From positions 1 to 35,127 of the forward strand of contig CALQQB010000050.1 of assembly GCA_943332615.1 (NCBI GenBank): a DNA stretch of 35,127 bases. The letters run 5' to 3'. Position 1 is the first letter of the stretch. Each line of letters begins with the position of its first letter. Below the pieces are notes generated by a model. It saw only the letters and a list, made by a program, of their open reading frames with translations. It did no database searches and was not told where the DNA came from. A program made the position numbers and the translations under genes. This DNA is from Phenylobacterium deserti. GTDB taxonomy: Bacteria > Pseudomonadota > Alphaproteobacteria > Caulobacterales > Caulobacteraceae. Positions 23,338-31,457 of the stretch are shown piece after piece.

Positions 23338-23703
23338 ATGACCGCCCGCGTGCTGGAGGGGACGGAACCCGTCCTGCAGATCAGCCTGCACGAGTTCGGC
23401 GACCTGCCGATCTACCTGTCGGTCGGCGCCGACCAGATCGTAGTCTCGGCGCTGCTGTGGCCGGTAGACGAACAGGAGCACCAGGACAAGTTCAACGTCT
23501 TTCTGCTGAAGGCGCAGAAGCTGGTGCCGCTGTCGAACTTCGGCATCACCACCGTGGCCGGCCGCGACTACTATGAGCTGTTCGGCGAGATATCTTGCAA
23601 GACCACCTTGCAGACGGTGATCATCGAGCTGCGCATGCTGGGTGAGAACGCGATCCGCGCGGCCTCCGACCTCCGCGACAACTTCAACGCCAACGCGTCT
23701 TGA
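23338..23703 (+). CDS. yjfI: DUF2170 (YjfI-like) domain protein
   Basis: The 121-residue protein carries the body of DUF2170: EPVLQISLHEFGDLPIYLSV, a segment with ADQIVVSALLWPV, FNVFLLKAQKLVPLSNFGIT and a final TVIIELRMLGENAI. It lacks the first 20 or so residues of the family, which are found in frame just upstream before a TAG. The ATG at 23338 has a strong ribosome-binding site (GGGAGG, 23327-23332), so it can be made as a separate protein. The function of DUF2170 is unknown; it is always seen near PspA-like proteins in clusters of this type. It is 11 bases before pspA. Confidence 0.82.
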   Translation: MTARVLEGTEPVLQISLHEFGDLPIYLSVGADQIVVSALLWPVDEQEHQDKFNVFLLKAQKLVPLSNFGITTVAGRDYYELFGEISCKTTLQTVIIELRMLGENAIRAASDLRDNFNANAS

Positions 23704-23714
23704 GGGTTTAGCCC

Positions 23715-24482
23715 ATGTCGATCTTTTCGAAGCTTTTCACCCTGTTTCGCGGCGCGAGCCATGACGCGGGCGCCGCGGTGGTGGACGCCAACGCGCTCCG
23801 CATCCTGGACCAGGAAATCCGCGACGCGGACACCGCCCTGGGCCGCGCCCGCGACGACCTGGCTTCCCTGGTGGCCAAGCGGCGCATCCTGGAGAAGGAC
23901 GTCCAGGGCCTGAAGGAGCAGTCGAGCCGCTATGAGAGCTCGGCGCGAGCCGCCCTGTCCAAGGGCGACGAGGCGCTGGCCCTGGAGGTCGCCACGCGGA
24001 TCTCCGAGCTGGAGACCGATGCGGCGACCAAGACCCCGCAGCTCGCCGACATGAAGACCGCCGAGGAGCGGCTGCACCAGATCATCGCGGCCACCCAGCA
24101 GAAGGTCGAGAACCTGCGTCGCGAGATCGACACGGTGAAGGTCAACGACAGCGTCCAACGCGCCCAGGCCGCGGTCGCCTCGCGCGGCGGCAGCGCGACG
24201 GCGGCGCTGGGCTCCGCGGCCGACAGCCTGAAGCGGATCAAGGAGCGCCAGGCGATCCAGGAGGAGAAGTTCCGCGCCGCTGGCGAGCTCGAGGACAGGC
24301 GCACGGGCGCCGACCTGGACGCCAAGCTGGCCGCCGCTGGCATCCTTCCCGGCCATTCCTCGGCCAGCGACATCCTGGCCCGGCTGAAGGCCCCCGCCGG
24401 CGAACCCATGCCGCAGCTGGAAGCCCCGCGCTTGCAGATCGAGGCGCAGCCCGTGCCCATCGCGCGGGACGAGAAGTCTTGA
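23715..24482 (+). CDS. yjfJ: PspA/IM30 family protein (YjfJ-like)
   Basis: The 255-residue protein is almost entirely coiled-coil, starting with the amphipathic helix MSIFSKLFTLFRGASHDAG expected to touch the inner membrane, then long helices (ILDQEIRDADTALGRARDDL; ISELETDAATKTPQLADMKT). After about 190 comes a more variable region ending in a Pro-rich tail. PspA-family proteins form ESCRT-III-like rods and rings that protect leaky membranes. The order DUF2170-pspA-ATP-grasp equals E. coli yjfI-yjfJ-yjfC, so this is the YjfJ type rather than the pspABC operon type; no PspF, PspB or PspC is seen. It starts 11 bases after DUF2170. Confidence 0.92.
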   Translation: MSIFSKLFTLFRGASHDAGAAVVDANALRILDQEIRDADTALGRARDDLASLVAKRRILEKDVQGLKEQSSRYESSARAALSKGDEALALEVATRISELETDAATKTPQLADMKTAEERLHQIIAATQQKVENLRREIDTVKVNDSVQRAQAAVASRGGSATAALGSAADSLKRIKERQAIQEEKFRAAGELEDRRTGADLDAKLAAAGILPGHSSASDILARLKAPAGEPMPQLEAPRLQIEAQPVPIARDEKS

Positions 24483-24489
24483 ACCGCTG

Positions 24490-25653
24490 ATGCAACGGAT
24501 CAAGACTGACGAACGCCCCGGCTGGGATGCGAAGGCCGAGGCGCTTGGCTTCACCTGGCGCCACCTCGACGGCGCCCGGTACTGGGACGAGCGGGCCTAC
24601 TACCAGTTCACCCTGGCCGAGGTGGAAGACGGCATAGAGGCCCCGGCGCGCGAGCTGCACGCCATGTGCCTCGACCTGGTCGCCGATGTCGCCAAGAGCG
24701 AAGAGCTGATGGCGCGTCTGGCGATCCCGACGGAGTCGCGCGACGACGTGATGGACAGCTGGGTGAACCGCGCGCCGTCGCTCTACGGCCGGTTCGACTT
24801 CGCCTACGACGGGGCGGGCCCGGCGAAGCTCTACGAATACAACGCCGACACGCCGACGAGCATCTACGAGACCGGAACCTTTCAGTGGATCTGGCTGGAG
24901 GACATGATCGCCGCCGGCCGCCTGCCCGCCGAGGCAGATCAGTTCAACAGCCTGCACGAGAAGCTGGAGCAGAGGTTCAGAACCCTGTTCCCGGGCGGCG
25001 GCTTCGTCCACTTCGCCAGCGATCCCGACTCGGTCGAGGATCGGCAGAACGTCAAATACCTGGAGGACATCGCCAAACAGGCGGGCCTGGAGCCGAAGTT
25101 CGTCTCCGTCCACGAGATCGGCCTCGACGCCGACGGCCGCTTCATCGACCAAGACAACTACCTGATCCAGGCCGTGTTCAAGCTGTACCCGTGGGAGGAC
25201 CTGTTCCGCGAGGACTACGCCTCGAAGATCAAGGGCTCGCGGACCCAGTTCCTGGAGCCGGCCTGGAAGGCGGTCCTGTCCAACAAGGGCATGCTGCCGC
25301 TGCTCTGGGAACGCCACGCCGGCCACCCGAACCTGCTGCCGGCCTTCTTCGACGGTGATCCGAAAGCCGCCGAGCTGGGCAAGTCCTACGTGCGCAAGCC
25401 GTTATTCTCCCGCGAGGGCGCCAACATCGAGCTGGTCGACGAAGGCAGGCGCGCCAAGGTCCTGGACCAGGGCTATGGCGAAGAGGGCCACATCCTGCAG
25501 AGCCTGCACACGCTCACGGCCTTCGACGGCAACTACCCGGTGGTCGGCGCCTGGATTGTCGGCGACGACCCGGCCGGCATCGGCATCCGCGAAGACCGCA
25601 GCCGGGTGACCAAGAACCTGTCCCGGTTCGTCCCGCACGTGATCGTGGGCTGA
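24490..25653 (+). CDS. yjfC: Glutathionylspermidine synthase-like ATP-grasp enzyme (YjfC-like)
   Basis: The 387-residue protein has the size of E. coli YjfC and matches the C-terminal synthetase domain of glutathionylspermidine synthase; the amidase domain is absent. Features are RPGWDAKAEALGFTWRHLDG near the start, YEYNADTPTSIYETGTFQWIWLED (acidic substrate/Mg site), KLYPWEDLFRED, the ATP-grasp region YVRKPLFSREGANIEL and the end VGAWIVGDDPAGIGIRED. It should form an amide bond between a peptide carboxylate and an amine, but the substrates are unknown. It follows pspA by 7 bases and ends 21 bases before convergent fur. It may tag a partner in the cluster; that is speculation. Confidence 0.9.
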   Translation: MQRIKTDERPGWDAKAEALGFTWRHLDGARYWDERAYYQFTLAEVEDGIEAPARELHAMCLDLVADVAKSEELMARLAIPTESRDDVMDSWVNRAPSLYGRFDFAYDGAGPAKLYEYNADTPTSIYETGTFQWIWLEDMIAAGRLPAEADQFNSLHEKLEQRFRTLFPGGGFVHFASDPDSVEDRQNVKYLEDIAKQAGLEPKFVSVHEIGLDADGRFIDQDNYLIQAVFKLYPWEDLFREDYASKIKGSRTQFLEPAWKAVLSNKGMLPLLWERHAGHPNLLPAFFDGDPKAAELGKSYVRKPLFSREGANIELVDEGRRAKVLDQGYGEEGHILQSLHTLTAFDGNYPVVGAWIVGDDPAGIGIREDRSRVTKNLSRFVPHVIVG

Positions 25654-25674
25654 CGCCCGCTGAGGGAAGCGCCG

Positions 25675-26085
25675 CTATTCCTCGAGCGGCATCCCGTAGA
25701 GCTCCAGCCGGTGATCGACGAGCTTGTAGCCGAGCTTGCGCGCGATGGCTTCCTGCAGCGCTTCGATCTCTGGATCGACGAACTCCACCACCTTGCCGGT
25801 TTTCATGTCGATCAGGTGGTCGTGGTGGTCGTCGGTGTGCTCCTCGTAGCGGGAGCGGCCGTCGCGGAAATCCAGCCGGTCGATGATCCCGGCCTCTTCG
25901 AACAGACGCACTGTACGGTAGACCGTGGCGATGGAGATATGCGGGTCCACGGCGTGGGCGCGGCGGTGCAATTCCTCCACGTCAGGGTGGTCGCCGGCGG
26001 CTGAGAGCACGCGCGCGATGACCCGGCGCTGCTCGGTCATCCGCATGTTCTTCTCAAGGCAGAGCTTTTCGATGCGGTCCGACAC
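25675..26085 (-). CDS. fur: Ferric uptake regulator Fur
   Basis: The 136-residue metal-dependent repressor has a winged-helix N-terminus (MRMTEQRRVIARVLSAAGDH, then ISIATVYRTVRLFEEAGII with the recognition helix) and the dimer/metal domain with HHDH at 87-90 and EFVDPEIEALQ. E. coli Fur has CxxC structural zinc ligands after HHDHL; here that place reads LIDMKTGKV with no Cys, and Cys9 is the only cysteine. Loss of the CxxC pair is known among alphaproteobacterial Fur proteins. It follows rimI by 30 bases, so tsaB-rimI-fur may be one transcript. Fur versus a close paralogue cannot be told by sequence alone, but the match is good. Confidence 0.93.
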   Translation of the reverse strand: MSDRIEKLCLEKNMRMTEQRRVIARVLSAAGDHPDVEELHRRAHAVDPHISIATVYRTVRLFEEAGIIDRLDFRDGRSRYEEHTDDHHDHLIDMKTGKVVEFVDPEIEALQEAIARKLGYKLVDHRLELYGMPLEE

Positions 26086-26115
26086 GGGCCTCTCCTGTTC
26101 CCTTCGACGATAGGT

Positions 26116-26571
26116 CTAGCGGGGGGCTGACGTCAGGTCGAGGCGCATCACCAGCGCATCGGCCCGGCCATTCGCGCCGCGGTCATAATAGGCCTTTCGC
26201 AAGCCCGCCCGAGCGAAGCCGAGGCGCTCGTAGAGCGTCACCGCCGCGGCGTTGCCCACGTCGACCTCCAGGAACATCACCGCCGCGCCGCGCGCCCGCG
26301 CCTCGACCATGGCCGCGTCCATCAGAGCGACGCCGACGCCGCGCCGGCGCGTCCACGGCGGGACGGCCAGGGTCAGCACCTCGGCCTCGCCGCCGATCAC
26401 GCGGCACAGGACCATGCCGCTTGGGTCGGCATCGACTGAGATGAAGGCGTAGGTTCCGGCCCCAGAGAACATCGTCGCCATGCCGGCCTCATCCCAGGGC
26501 GCGTCGAAGGCCTGGGCGTGGACCGAGGCCATGGCGGCCAGGTCGGCTTGGGTCGCGGGCTTGGGTATCAT
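26116..26571 (-). CDS. rimI: Ribosomal-protein-alanine N-acetyltransferase RimI-like (GNAT)
   Basis: The 151-residue GNAT protein has the acetyl-CoA loop RRRGVGVALMDAAM in motif A and LEVDVGNAAAVTLYERLGF in motif B, which is strongly RimI-like. RimI acetylates the N-terminal Ala of ribosomal protein S18. The ATG at 26571 was chosen over a 33-residue Arg/Pro-rich extension since it overlaps the tsaB stop (ATGA) and directly precedes the fold. The tsaB-rimI pairing is common in bacteria and supports the name. Confidence 0.92.
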   Translation of the reverse strand: MIPKPATQADLAAMASVHAQAFDAPWDEAGMATMFSGAGTYAFISVDADPSGMVLCRVIGGEAEVLTLAVPPWTRRRGVGVALMDAAMVEARARGAAVMFLEVDVGNAAAVTLYERLGFARAGLRKAYYDRGANGRADALVMRLDLTSAPR

Positions 26572-27212
26572 GCGGGCAGCTTGCCGCCCGGAAGCTTCGC
26601 GTCCGGGGGGCGAAGATAAAGCGGCCGGATGGGGGTCGGCGAGCGTCCGGCGGCGAGGCGGGCGACCCATCGGGCGTCGCAGCCCTCGGGGGTCAGAATG
26701 CGCGCGCCCGGTGCGGCGTCGGCCAGCAGCGGCGCGCCTGAGCCGACCAGGGTCATCGGCTGACCCATGGCGAGTTCAGCCAGACGGGCGGTGGCGGCGC
26801 CGATCGGCAGTACATCCGGCGCCATCAGCGCCTCGCCCGCGTCGAACAGCTGCAGGTAGACCTGGTCGCGGCGGGCATCGATGATGGCGGCGACCAGCCC
26901 CGACGCCTCGGCGGCCAGGGCTTTCAGGGTCCCCACGCCCACCGCTGGGATGGCCAGGGCCGAGGCCAGGCCCTTGGCGAACGCCACGCCCACCCGCAGG
27001 CCGGTAAACGAACCCGGACCCACCGTGGCGCCGATCCGGTCCAGCTGGGCGAAGGCGACGCCCGCCTCCGCCATCACCGCCTTCGCCATAGGAGCCAGGC
27101 TTTCCTGATGTCCGCGGGTCATGGCCTGGCTGGCATGGGCCAGCACCCGCTCGCCGTCGATCACGGCGACCGAACAGGCAGCCAGGCAGGTGTCGAGCCC
27201 AAGCACGATCAT
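26568..27212 (-). CDS. tsaB: tRNA threonylcarbamoyladenosine synthesis protein TsaB
   Basis: The 214-residue protein is the non-catalytic partner of TsaD in making t6A at position 37 of ANN-decoding tRNAs. It has the ASKHA-fold N-terminus LGLDTCLAACSVAVI, the RGHQESLAPM segment and GPGSFTGLRVGVAFAKGLA, a hallmark of TsaB. The C-terminal half is variable and Ala/Pro-rich, with PIRPLYLRPPDAK at the end. It starts 43 bases after the Nfu gene and overlaps rimI. TsaD itself is not in this window. Confidence 0.95.
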   Translation of the reverse strand: MIVLGLDTCLAACSVAVIDGERVLAHASQAMTRGHQESLAPMAKAVMAEAGVAFAQLDRIGATVGPGSFTGLRVGVAFAKGLASALAIPAVGVGTLKALAAEASGLVAAIIDARRDQVYLQLFDAGEALMAPDVLPIGAATARLAELAMGQPMTLVGSGAPLLADAAPGARILTPEGCDARWVARLAAGRSPTPIRPLYLRPPDAKLPGGKLPA

Positions 27213-27255
27213 GCGGCGGAGGTAGCTGCTTCGGCTAGATGCGGAAAGGGCTGGA

Positions 27256-27828
27256 CTACAGCGCCTGTTCGACCGCGGTCACTTCCGGCACGTAGTGCTT
27301 CAGCATGTTCTCGACGCCGGCCTTCAGGGTGGCGCTGGAGGACGGGCAGCCCGAGCAGGCGCCGCGCATGTTCAGCCACACCACGCCGGTCTCGACGTCG
27401 AAGCGGTTGAACAGGATGTCGCCACCGTCCTGGGCGACAGCCGGGCGAATCCGGGTGTCCAGCAGATCCTTGATCTCGGCGACGATCTGCGCGGTCTCGC
27501 CCTCGTAGTGGCCCTCGTCATGACCGGTCGCCTGATCAGCGGCGTCCGTGAACAGCGGCCGGTGTGAGGTGAAATGGTCCATGATGGCGGCCAGGATCGG
27601 CGCCTTCAGGAACGCCCACTCCTCGACCGGGTCCTTGCCGACGGTGATGAAGTCGGGGCCGTAGAACACCCGGGTGACACCTTCCAGCGTGAACAGTTCG
27701 GCCGCCAGCGGCGAGGCGGCGGCCTCCTCGGGCGACCGGAAGTCGCGCGTGCCCTCGCCCAGCACGGCCTTGCCGGGCAGGAACTTCAGGACTTCCGGGT
27801 TCGGCGTGGCTTCGGTCTGGATGAACAT
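27256..27828 (-). CDS. Nfu-type iron-sulfur cluster carrier
   Basis: The 190-residue protein has an N-terminal Nfu_N domain (MFIQTEATPNPEVLKFLPGK, 1-20) and a C-terminal NifU-like domain with CSGC (Cys158, Cys161) in LNMRGACSGCPSSSATLK. Proteins of this layout take Fe-S clusters from the assembly scaffold to target enzymes. An upstream 41-residue extension was rejected because the ATG at 27828 begins exactly at the conserved domain. It precedes tsaB-rimI-fur; being near Fur may reflect common iron control but no Fur box was recognised. Confidence 0.94.
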   Translation of the reverse strand: MFIQTEATPNPEVLKFLPGKAVLGEGTRDFRSPEEAAASPLAAELFTLEGVTRVFYGPDFITVGKDPVEEWAFLKAPILAAIMDHFTSHRPLFTDAADQATGHDEGHYEGETAQIVAEIKDLLDTRIRPAVAQDGGDILFNRFDVETGVVWLNMRGACSGCPSSSATLKAGVENMLKHYVPEVTAVEQAL

Positions 27829-27875
27829 GGGCGAGAGATGGCGCTTGAGGGGCGGAAGCGCAAGTTTTCCGGCGC

Positions 27876-28352
27876 TCACGCCAGGTCCGCGATCTCCTCG
27901 TCCGTCAGGTCGCCCGGGACGATGGTGATCGGCACCTTGCGGGCGCCCCATTTCACGCCCTCCTTGGCGATGGCATGGACCAGGGGCCCCGGCCCGCGCC
28001 CGCCGACGGCGGCGGCCAGCACCAGGATCTTGATGTCGGGGTCCTCGGTCAGCACCTGGCGCAGGGCTGCGCGGGTGTTGTCAGCCTCCTGGATCAGGAA
28101 CTCGGGCGCCAGCCCCGTCTCGGCCTGAATGAATTCGGCTGCGGCCTGCAGCGAGGCCTCGGCCTCCTCGCGCTGCTGGCGGGCGATCTCCTCGCGGACG
28201 CCGGACCAGTGCTCGAACACCGCCGGCTCGATGACCTTCAGCAGGGCCACGTGGCCGCCGGTCGAGCGCGCGCGCCGGCAGGCGAAGCGCAGCGCCGCCT
28301 GGAACTCGGGCGTGTCGTCGGCCACCACGAGGAACTTGCGCCCCGGGCTCAT
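27876..28352 (-). CDS. Universal stress protein (UspA family)
   Basis: The 158-residue protein has the UspA fold: KFLVVADDTPEFQAALRFAC at the start, GGHVALLKVIEP, an Ala/Glu-rich helix, then PDIKILVLAAAVGGRGPGPLVHAI and KVPITIVPGDL. The late G-x2-G-x9-G nucleotide-binding motif is only partly present (VGGRGPGPLV), so ATP binding is uncertain. It is 47 bases upstream of the Nfu gene in the same direction. Its 5' side holds repeat copy B, 27 bases before the ATG. Role unknown beyond the family. Confidence 0.88.
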   Translation of the reverse strand: MSPGRKFLVVADDTPEFQAALRFACRRARSTGGHVALLKVIEPAVFEHWSGVREEIARQQREEAEASLQAAAEFIQAETGLAPEFLIQEADNTRAALRQVLTEDPDIKILVLAAAVGGRGPGPLVHAIAKEGVKWGARKVPITIVPGDLTDEEIADLA

Positions 28353-28379
28353 CTGGGTGTGCTCATGGGCTGAAGCCTA

Positions 28380-28484
28380 GAGCGATCGGCGGTTCGATTG
28401 AACCGCCGATCGCTCAACACTCTCGCTTTAAGATAGGCCCTTCGTCGCGCCGGGCCTGGTCCAACGTCAGCGACGAAGGGCCTA
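28380..28484 (-). repeat. Two-hairpin intergenic repeat, copy B
   Basis: Hairpin 1 is a perfect 16-bp stem (28380-28395 with 28400-28415) around a GATT loop. Hairpin 2 is a 14-bp perfect stem TAGGCCCTTCGTCG/CGACGAAGGGCCTA (28434-28447 with 28471-28484) plus one more inner pair, loop 22-23 bases. It fills most of the 135-base gap between trpS and the universal stress gene and may end trpS transcription. Compare copy A at 21045-21150. Confidence 0.8.
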
Positions 28485-28487
28485 GCC

Positions 28488-29522
28488 TCAGCCCGCCCAG
28501 AACCCCACCAGCTTCTTGACCTCCGCCACGGTCGGCGCGGCGAGCGCGCGAGCGCGCTGGGCGCCGTCGGTGAGGATGCGGTCGATCTCGGCGGGATCGG
28601 CCAGCAGGCGGCGCATCTCGCCGCCGATCGGGCCCATCACCGAGACGGCCAGGTCTGCCAGCTTCGGCTTGAACGCGCCGAAGCCCTGGCCGGCGAACTC
28701 GGCAAGCACCCGCGCCTCCGTGACGCCTGCGAGCGCGGCGTAGATGCCGACTAGGTTCCGGGCCTCGGCCCGGTCCGCCAGGCCTTCCATCGTCTCGGGC
28801 AGGGGTTCCGGGTCGGTGCGCGCCTTGCGCACCTTCTGGGCGATGGCGTCGGCGTCGTCGGTCAGGTTGATCCGCGAATTGTCCGAGGGATCGGACTTGG
28901 ACATCTTCGCCGTCCCGTCCCGCAGCGACATGATCCTCGCGCCCGGGCCCTGTGTCAGGGCGTCCGGCAGCGGGAAGAAGCCCGGTGCATTGAAGTCGTT
29001 GTTGAATTTCTGGGCGATGTCGCGGGTGAGTTCCAGGTGCTGCCGCTGGTCCTCGCCCACAGGCACCTTCGTCGCCTTGTAGGCCAGGATGTCGGCGGCT
29101 TGCAGCACCGGGTAGGTGTAGAGGCCGACGCTCTCGCGTTCCTTGTGCTTGCCGGCCTTGTCCTTGAACTGGGTCATCCGGTCGAGCCAGCCGAGGCGGG
29201 CCACGCAGTTGAACACCCAGGCCAGCTCGGCGTGCTCGGGCACCGCCGACTGGGCGAAGATGGTGGCGACCTTGGGGTCGAGGCCGGTGGCCAGGTAGGC
29301 GGCGGCGATCTCGCGCACCTGGTGCTTCAGCTTCGAGGGCTCCTGCCAGGCGGTAATAGCGTGCAGGTCAGCCACGAAGATGAAGGTGTCGATCTCGTGC
29401 TGCAGCCGCGCGAACTTCACCAGCGCGCCCAGGTAGTTGCCCAGGTGCAGGTCGCCCGTGGGCTGGACGCCGGAAAGCACGCGTTCGGGACCCGCATAGG
29501 CGGTCGGAGCTTGGTCGGTCAT
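28488..29522 (-). CDS. trpS: Tryptophanyl-tRNA synthetase
   Basis: The 344-residue class I enzyme charges tRNA-Trp. The HIGH-type motif is DLHLGNY at 24-30 in [23 protein letters not shown] is at 206-210, followed by [10 protein letters not shown]. Residues FVADLHAIT and [18 protein letters not shown] are also family marks. The ATG at 29522 begins just before the fold; a 13-residue extension is possible but less likely. Hairpin 2 of repeat copy B is placed 4 bases past its stop. It follows murJ after 129 bases. Confidence 0.97.
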   Translation of the reverse strand: MTDQAPTAYAGPERVLSGVQPTGDLHLGNYLGALVKFARLQHEIDTFIFVADLHAITAWQEPSKLKHQVREIAAAYLATGLDPKVATIFAQSAVPEHAELAWVFNCVARLGWLDRMTQFKDKAGKHKERESVGLYTYPVLQAADILAYKATKVPVGEDQRQHLELTRDIAQKFNNDFNAPGFFPLPDALTQGPGARIMSLRDGTAKMSKSDPSDNSRINLTDDADAIAQKVRKARTDPEPLPETMEGLADRAEARNLVGIYAALAGVTEARVLAEFAGQGFGAFKPKLADLAVSVMGPIGGEMRRLLADPAEIDRILTDGAQRARALAAPTVAEVKKLVGFWAG

Positions 29523-29651
29523 GATGTGTGGCTTCTGGATTGAACGGACAGGCGGGCGCAAGGCCCGAGTTTCTACGGGTCGGCGGTCAGCGCCATCGCC
29601 AACTGTTGTGTCCGGTCAAATCCATGGTGAGCCAATAGCGCTGGCCAGGGC

Positions 29652-31331
29652 TCAGGACAAGTCGGCGACAGGCGCGGCGGTTTCGCCGCCGCGGCGTCGG
29701 AAGGCGGCCCGGGCCTCGGCCGGGGTGACGCCGCCGAACGCGAACAGCAGCGCCGGATAGAGCGCGGCGCCGGCCACGCAGACCAGCAGCACGGTGATCT
29801 CCTTGGCTCCCAGCGGCCCCAGCCGCACGGCCGTCAGCGGCGCTTCCAGCATCGGCCGGAAGTGGACGACCGTGGCGAGGGCGCCGCCCAGGGCCACGCT
29901 GGCCAGACTGACCCGCACCACCTTGCCCCAGGCCCGGGCGCTCGGCCGCCAGATATGGGTCACGCGCAGACGCAGCCACATCTGCAGCACGGTGATCCAC
30001 GACGCCGCGGCGGTGGCCGCGGCGATGCCGGGGAAGCCGATGGTGTAGAACAGCGCCACGCCCAGCCCGATGTTCACCGCCACCGAGACCATCGCATAGA
30101 CCATCGGCCGCCGCGTATCGCCGCGGGCGAAGAAGGCCGGCTGCAGGATCTTGATCAGCACGAAGGCCGGCAGGCCCCAGCCGTAGTGGAACAGCAGCTG
30201 CGCGGAATTGGCGGCGTCGGCGTGGGTGAAGTTACCGCGCGCGAAGAAGCCGTCAGTCAGGTAGCCCGGCATGCCCACCAGCGCGGCGGCCGCCGGCAGG
30301 CTGAGCGCCAGGCCGAACACCACCGCCTGGTCCATGGCCGCCTGGGCGTCGCCGTGGTCCTCGCCCTGGACCGCCGTGGACAGGCGCGGCAGCAGGGCCA
30401 CCCCGATCGCCACGCCCACAAGCGTCAGGGGCAGCTGATAGAACCGCTCGGCCATCGCCAGCCACACCCGCATGCCGGAGACCTGGCTGGCCAGGATCGC
30501 CGATATGAACAGGTTGATCTGGGTGGCGCCGGAGGCCAGCACGCCGGGCGCCATCCGTCGCGCCAGCATGCGTATCTCGGGGGTCAGTTTCAGGGCTGTC
30601 GGGCGGATCTTCGCGCCGCTCCTGTGCGCGCCCCACCAGCAGAGCGCGGCCTGGCTGACGCCGGCGACGATCGTGCCCCAGGACGCGGCCCAGGCGGCGC
30701 GGACCGGGTCGTGCTCGGGGATCACGGCGGCCAGGGTCACGATGTTCAGCAGCGCCGGATAGAGGCCGTAGATCACGAAGCGCCCGCGCGAGGTCAGCAC
30801 GCCCGCGAACAGCGAGGCGATCACCACACAGGGCAGGTAGGGCATGGTGACCGTGGTCAGCAGCACCGCCAGCTTGAACTTGGCCGTCGCGCCGTCCATC
30901 GGCGCCAGGGCCGAACCCGGGCCGAACCCGAAGCTGTAGACGTACATGATCCACGGCATGGCCAGCTGGCAGACAATCGTCAGCGCCACCGTGAACGCCG
31001 CCATGGTGGCCAGCGCATCGGCGGCGTAGCGGTCGGCCTCCGCCGCGCCCTGGCCGGCCAGTCGCTTGGAGTACTCGGGCACGAAGGCCGCGGCGAAGGC
31101 GCCCTCGGCGAACATCCGGCGGAACAGGTTCGGGAAGGTCTGGGCGGTGAAATAGGCGTCGCCGGCGAAGTTGGTCCCCAGCTTGGCGGTGATCACCAGG
31201 TCGCGGGCCAGCCCCAGGAACCGGCTGATCAAGGTCAATCCCGCGAAAATCGCCGACGAGCGCAGCATGCCGCCGCCGCGTTTCGGCGGGGTCGGAGCGG
31301 GCGTGTCGGCGGCGCGCGTGGTGTCGGTCAC
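29652..31331 (-). CDS. murJ: Lipid II flippase MurJ
   Basis: The 559-residue protein is a MOP-superfamily transporter that flips lipid II for peptidoglycan synthesis. It has about 14 membrane spans, and the family start LRSSAIFAGLTLISRFLGLARD with the conserved Arg residues. Other marks are FFTAQTFPNLFRRMFAEGAFAAAF-like YFTAQTFPNLFRRMFAEGAF, PGVLASGATQINLFI and AFFARGDTRRPM. The frame starts at GTG 31331 with a 20-residue Thr/Pro/Lys lead; an ATG at 31268 would start just before the first span, so the true start is open. It is divergent from the sulfotransferase-like gene and precedes trpS. Confidence 0.95.
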   Translation of the reverse strand: MTDTTRAADTPAPTPPKRGGGMLRSSAIFAGLTLISRFLGLARDLVITAKLGTNFAGDAYFTAQTFPNLFRRMFAEGAFAAAFVPEYSKRLAGQGAAEADRYAADALATMAAFTVALTIVCQLAMPWIMYVYSFGFGPGSALAPMDGATAKFKLAVLLTTVTMPYLPCVVIASLFAGVLTSRGRFVIYGLYPALLNIVTLAAVIPEHDPVRAAWAASWGTIVAGVSQAALCWWGAHRSGAKIRPTALKLTPEIRMLARRMAPGVLASGATQINLFISAILASQVSGMRVWLAMAERFYQLPLTLVGVAIGVALLPRLSTAVQGEDHGDAQAAMDQAVVFGLALSLPAAAALVGMPGYLTDGFFARGNFTHADAANSAQLLFHYGWGLPAFVLIKILQPAFFARGDTRRPMVYAMVSVAVNIGLGVALFYTIGFPGIAAATAAASWITVLQMWLRLRVTHIWRPSARAWGKVVRVSLASVALGGALATVVHFRPMLEAPLTAVRLGPLGAKEITVLLVCVAGAALYPALLFAFGGVTPAEARAAFRRRGGETAAPVADLS

Positions 31332-31457
31332 GAGGGGTAGGTCGGCTGTGTCGGTGAAGGCGTCAACCTAGCCGGTCGTTGCGGCATGGGCGTGTGGATT
31401 CTTGGTGCAGGCGATGACGCCTGCGCTACGGTCACGCCGCAAGCGGAGGGAAGCGGC

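Larger units (their letters stand above)
23032..23703 (+). pseudogene. Apparent RHH-DUF2170 fusion gene split by one in-frame amber codon
   Basis: Both pieces are in the same frame. The junction reads AQALTD-stop-RLLREGEMTARVLEG, with the codons between the TAG and the ATG at 23338 still coding a family-like sequence. A single base change would restore a continuous protein. Alternatives are a true split into two genes, since the downstream piece has its own ribosome-binding site, or occasional readthrough. It is listed beside its two parts so each reading is available. Confidence 0.6.

Noticed and set aside
25640..25680. Short GC hairpin (GGGC/GCCC) between the ATP-grasp gene and fur
   Set aside because: Stem is only 4 bp with no T-run; too weak to call a terminator.
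29862..31340. 492-codon open frame opposite murJ
   Set aside because: Gly/Arg/His/Gln-rich antisense shadow of a membrane protein gene.
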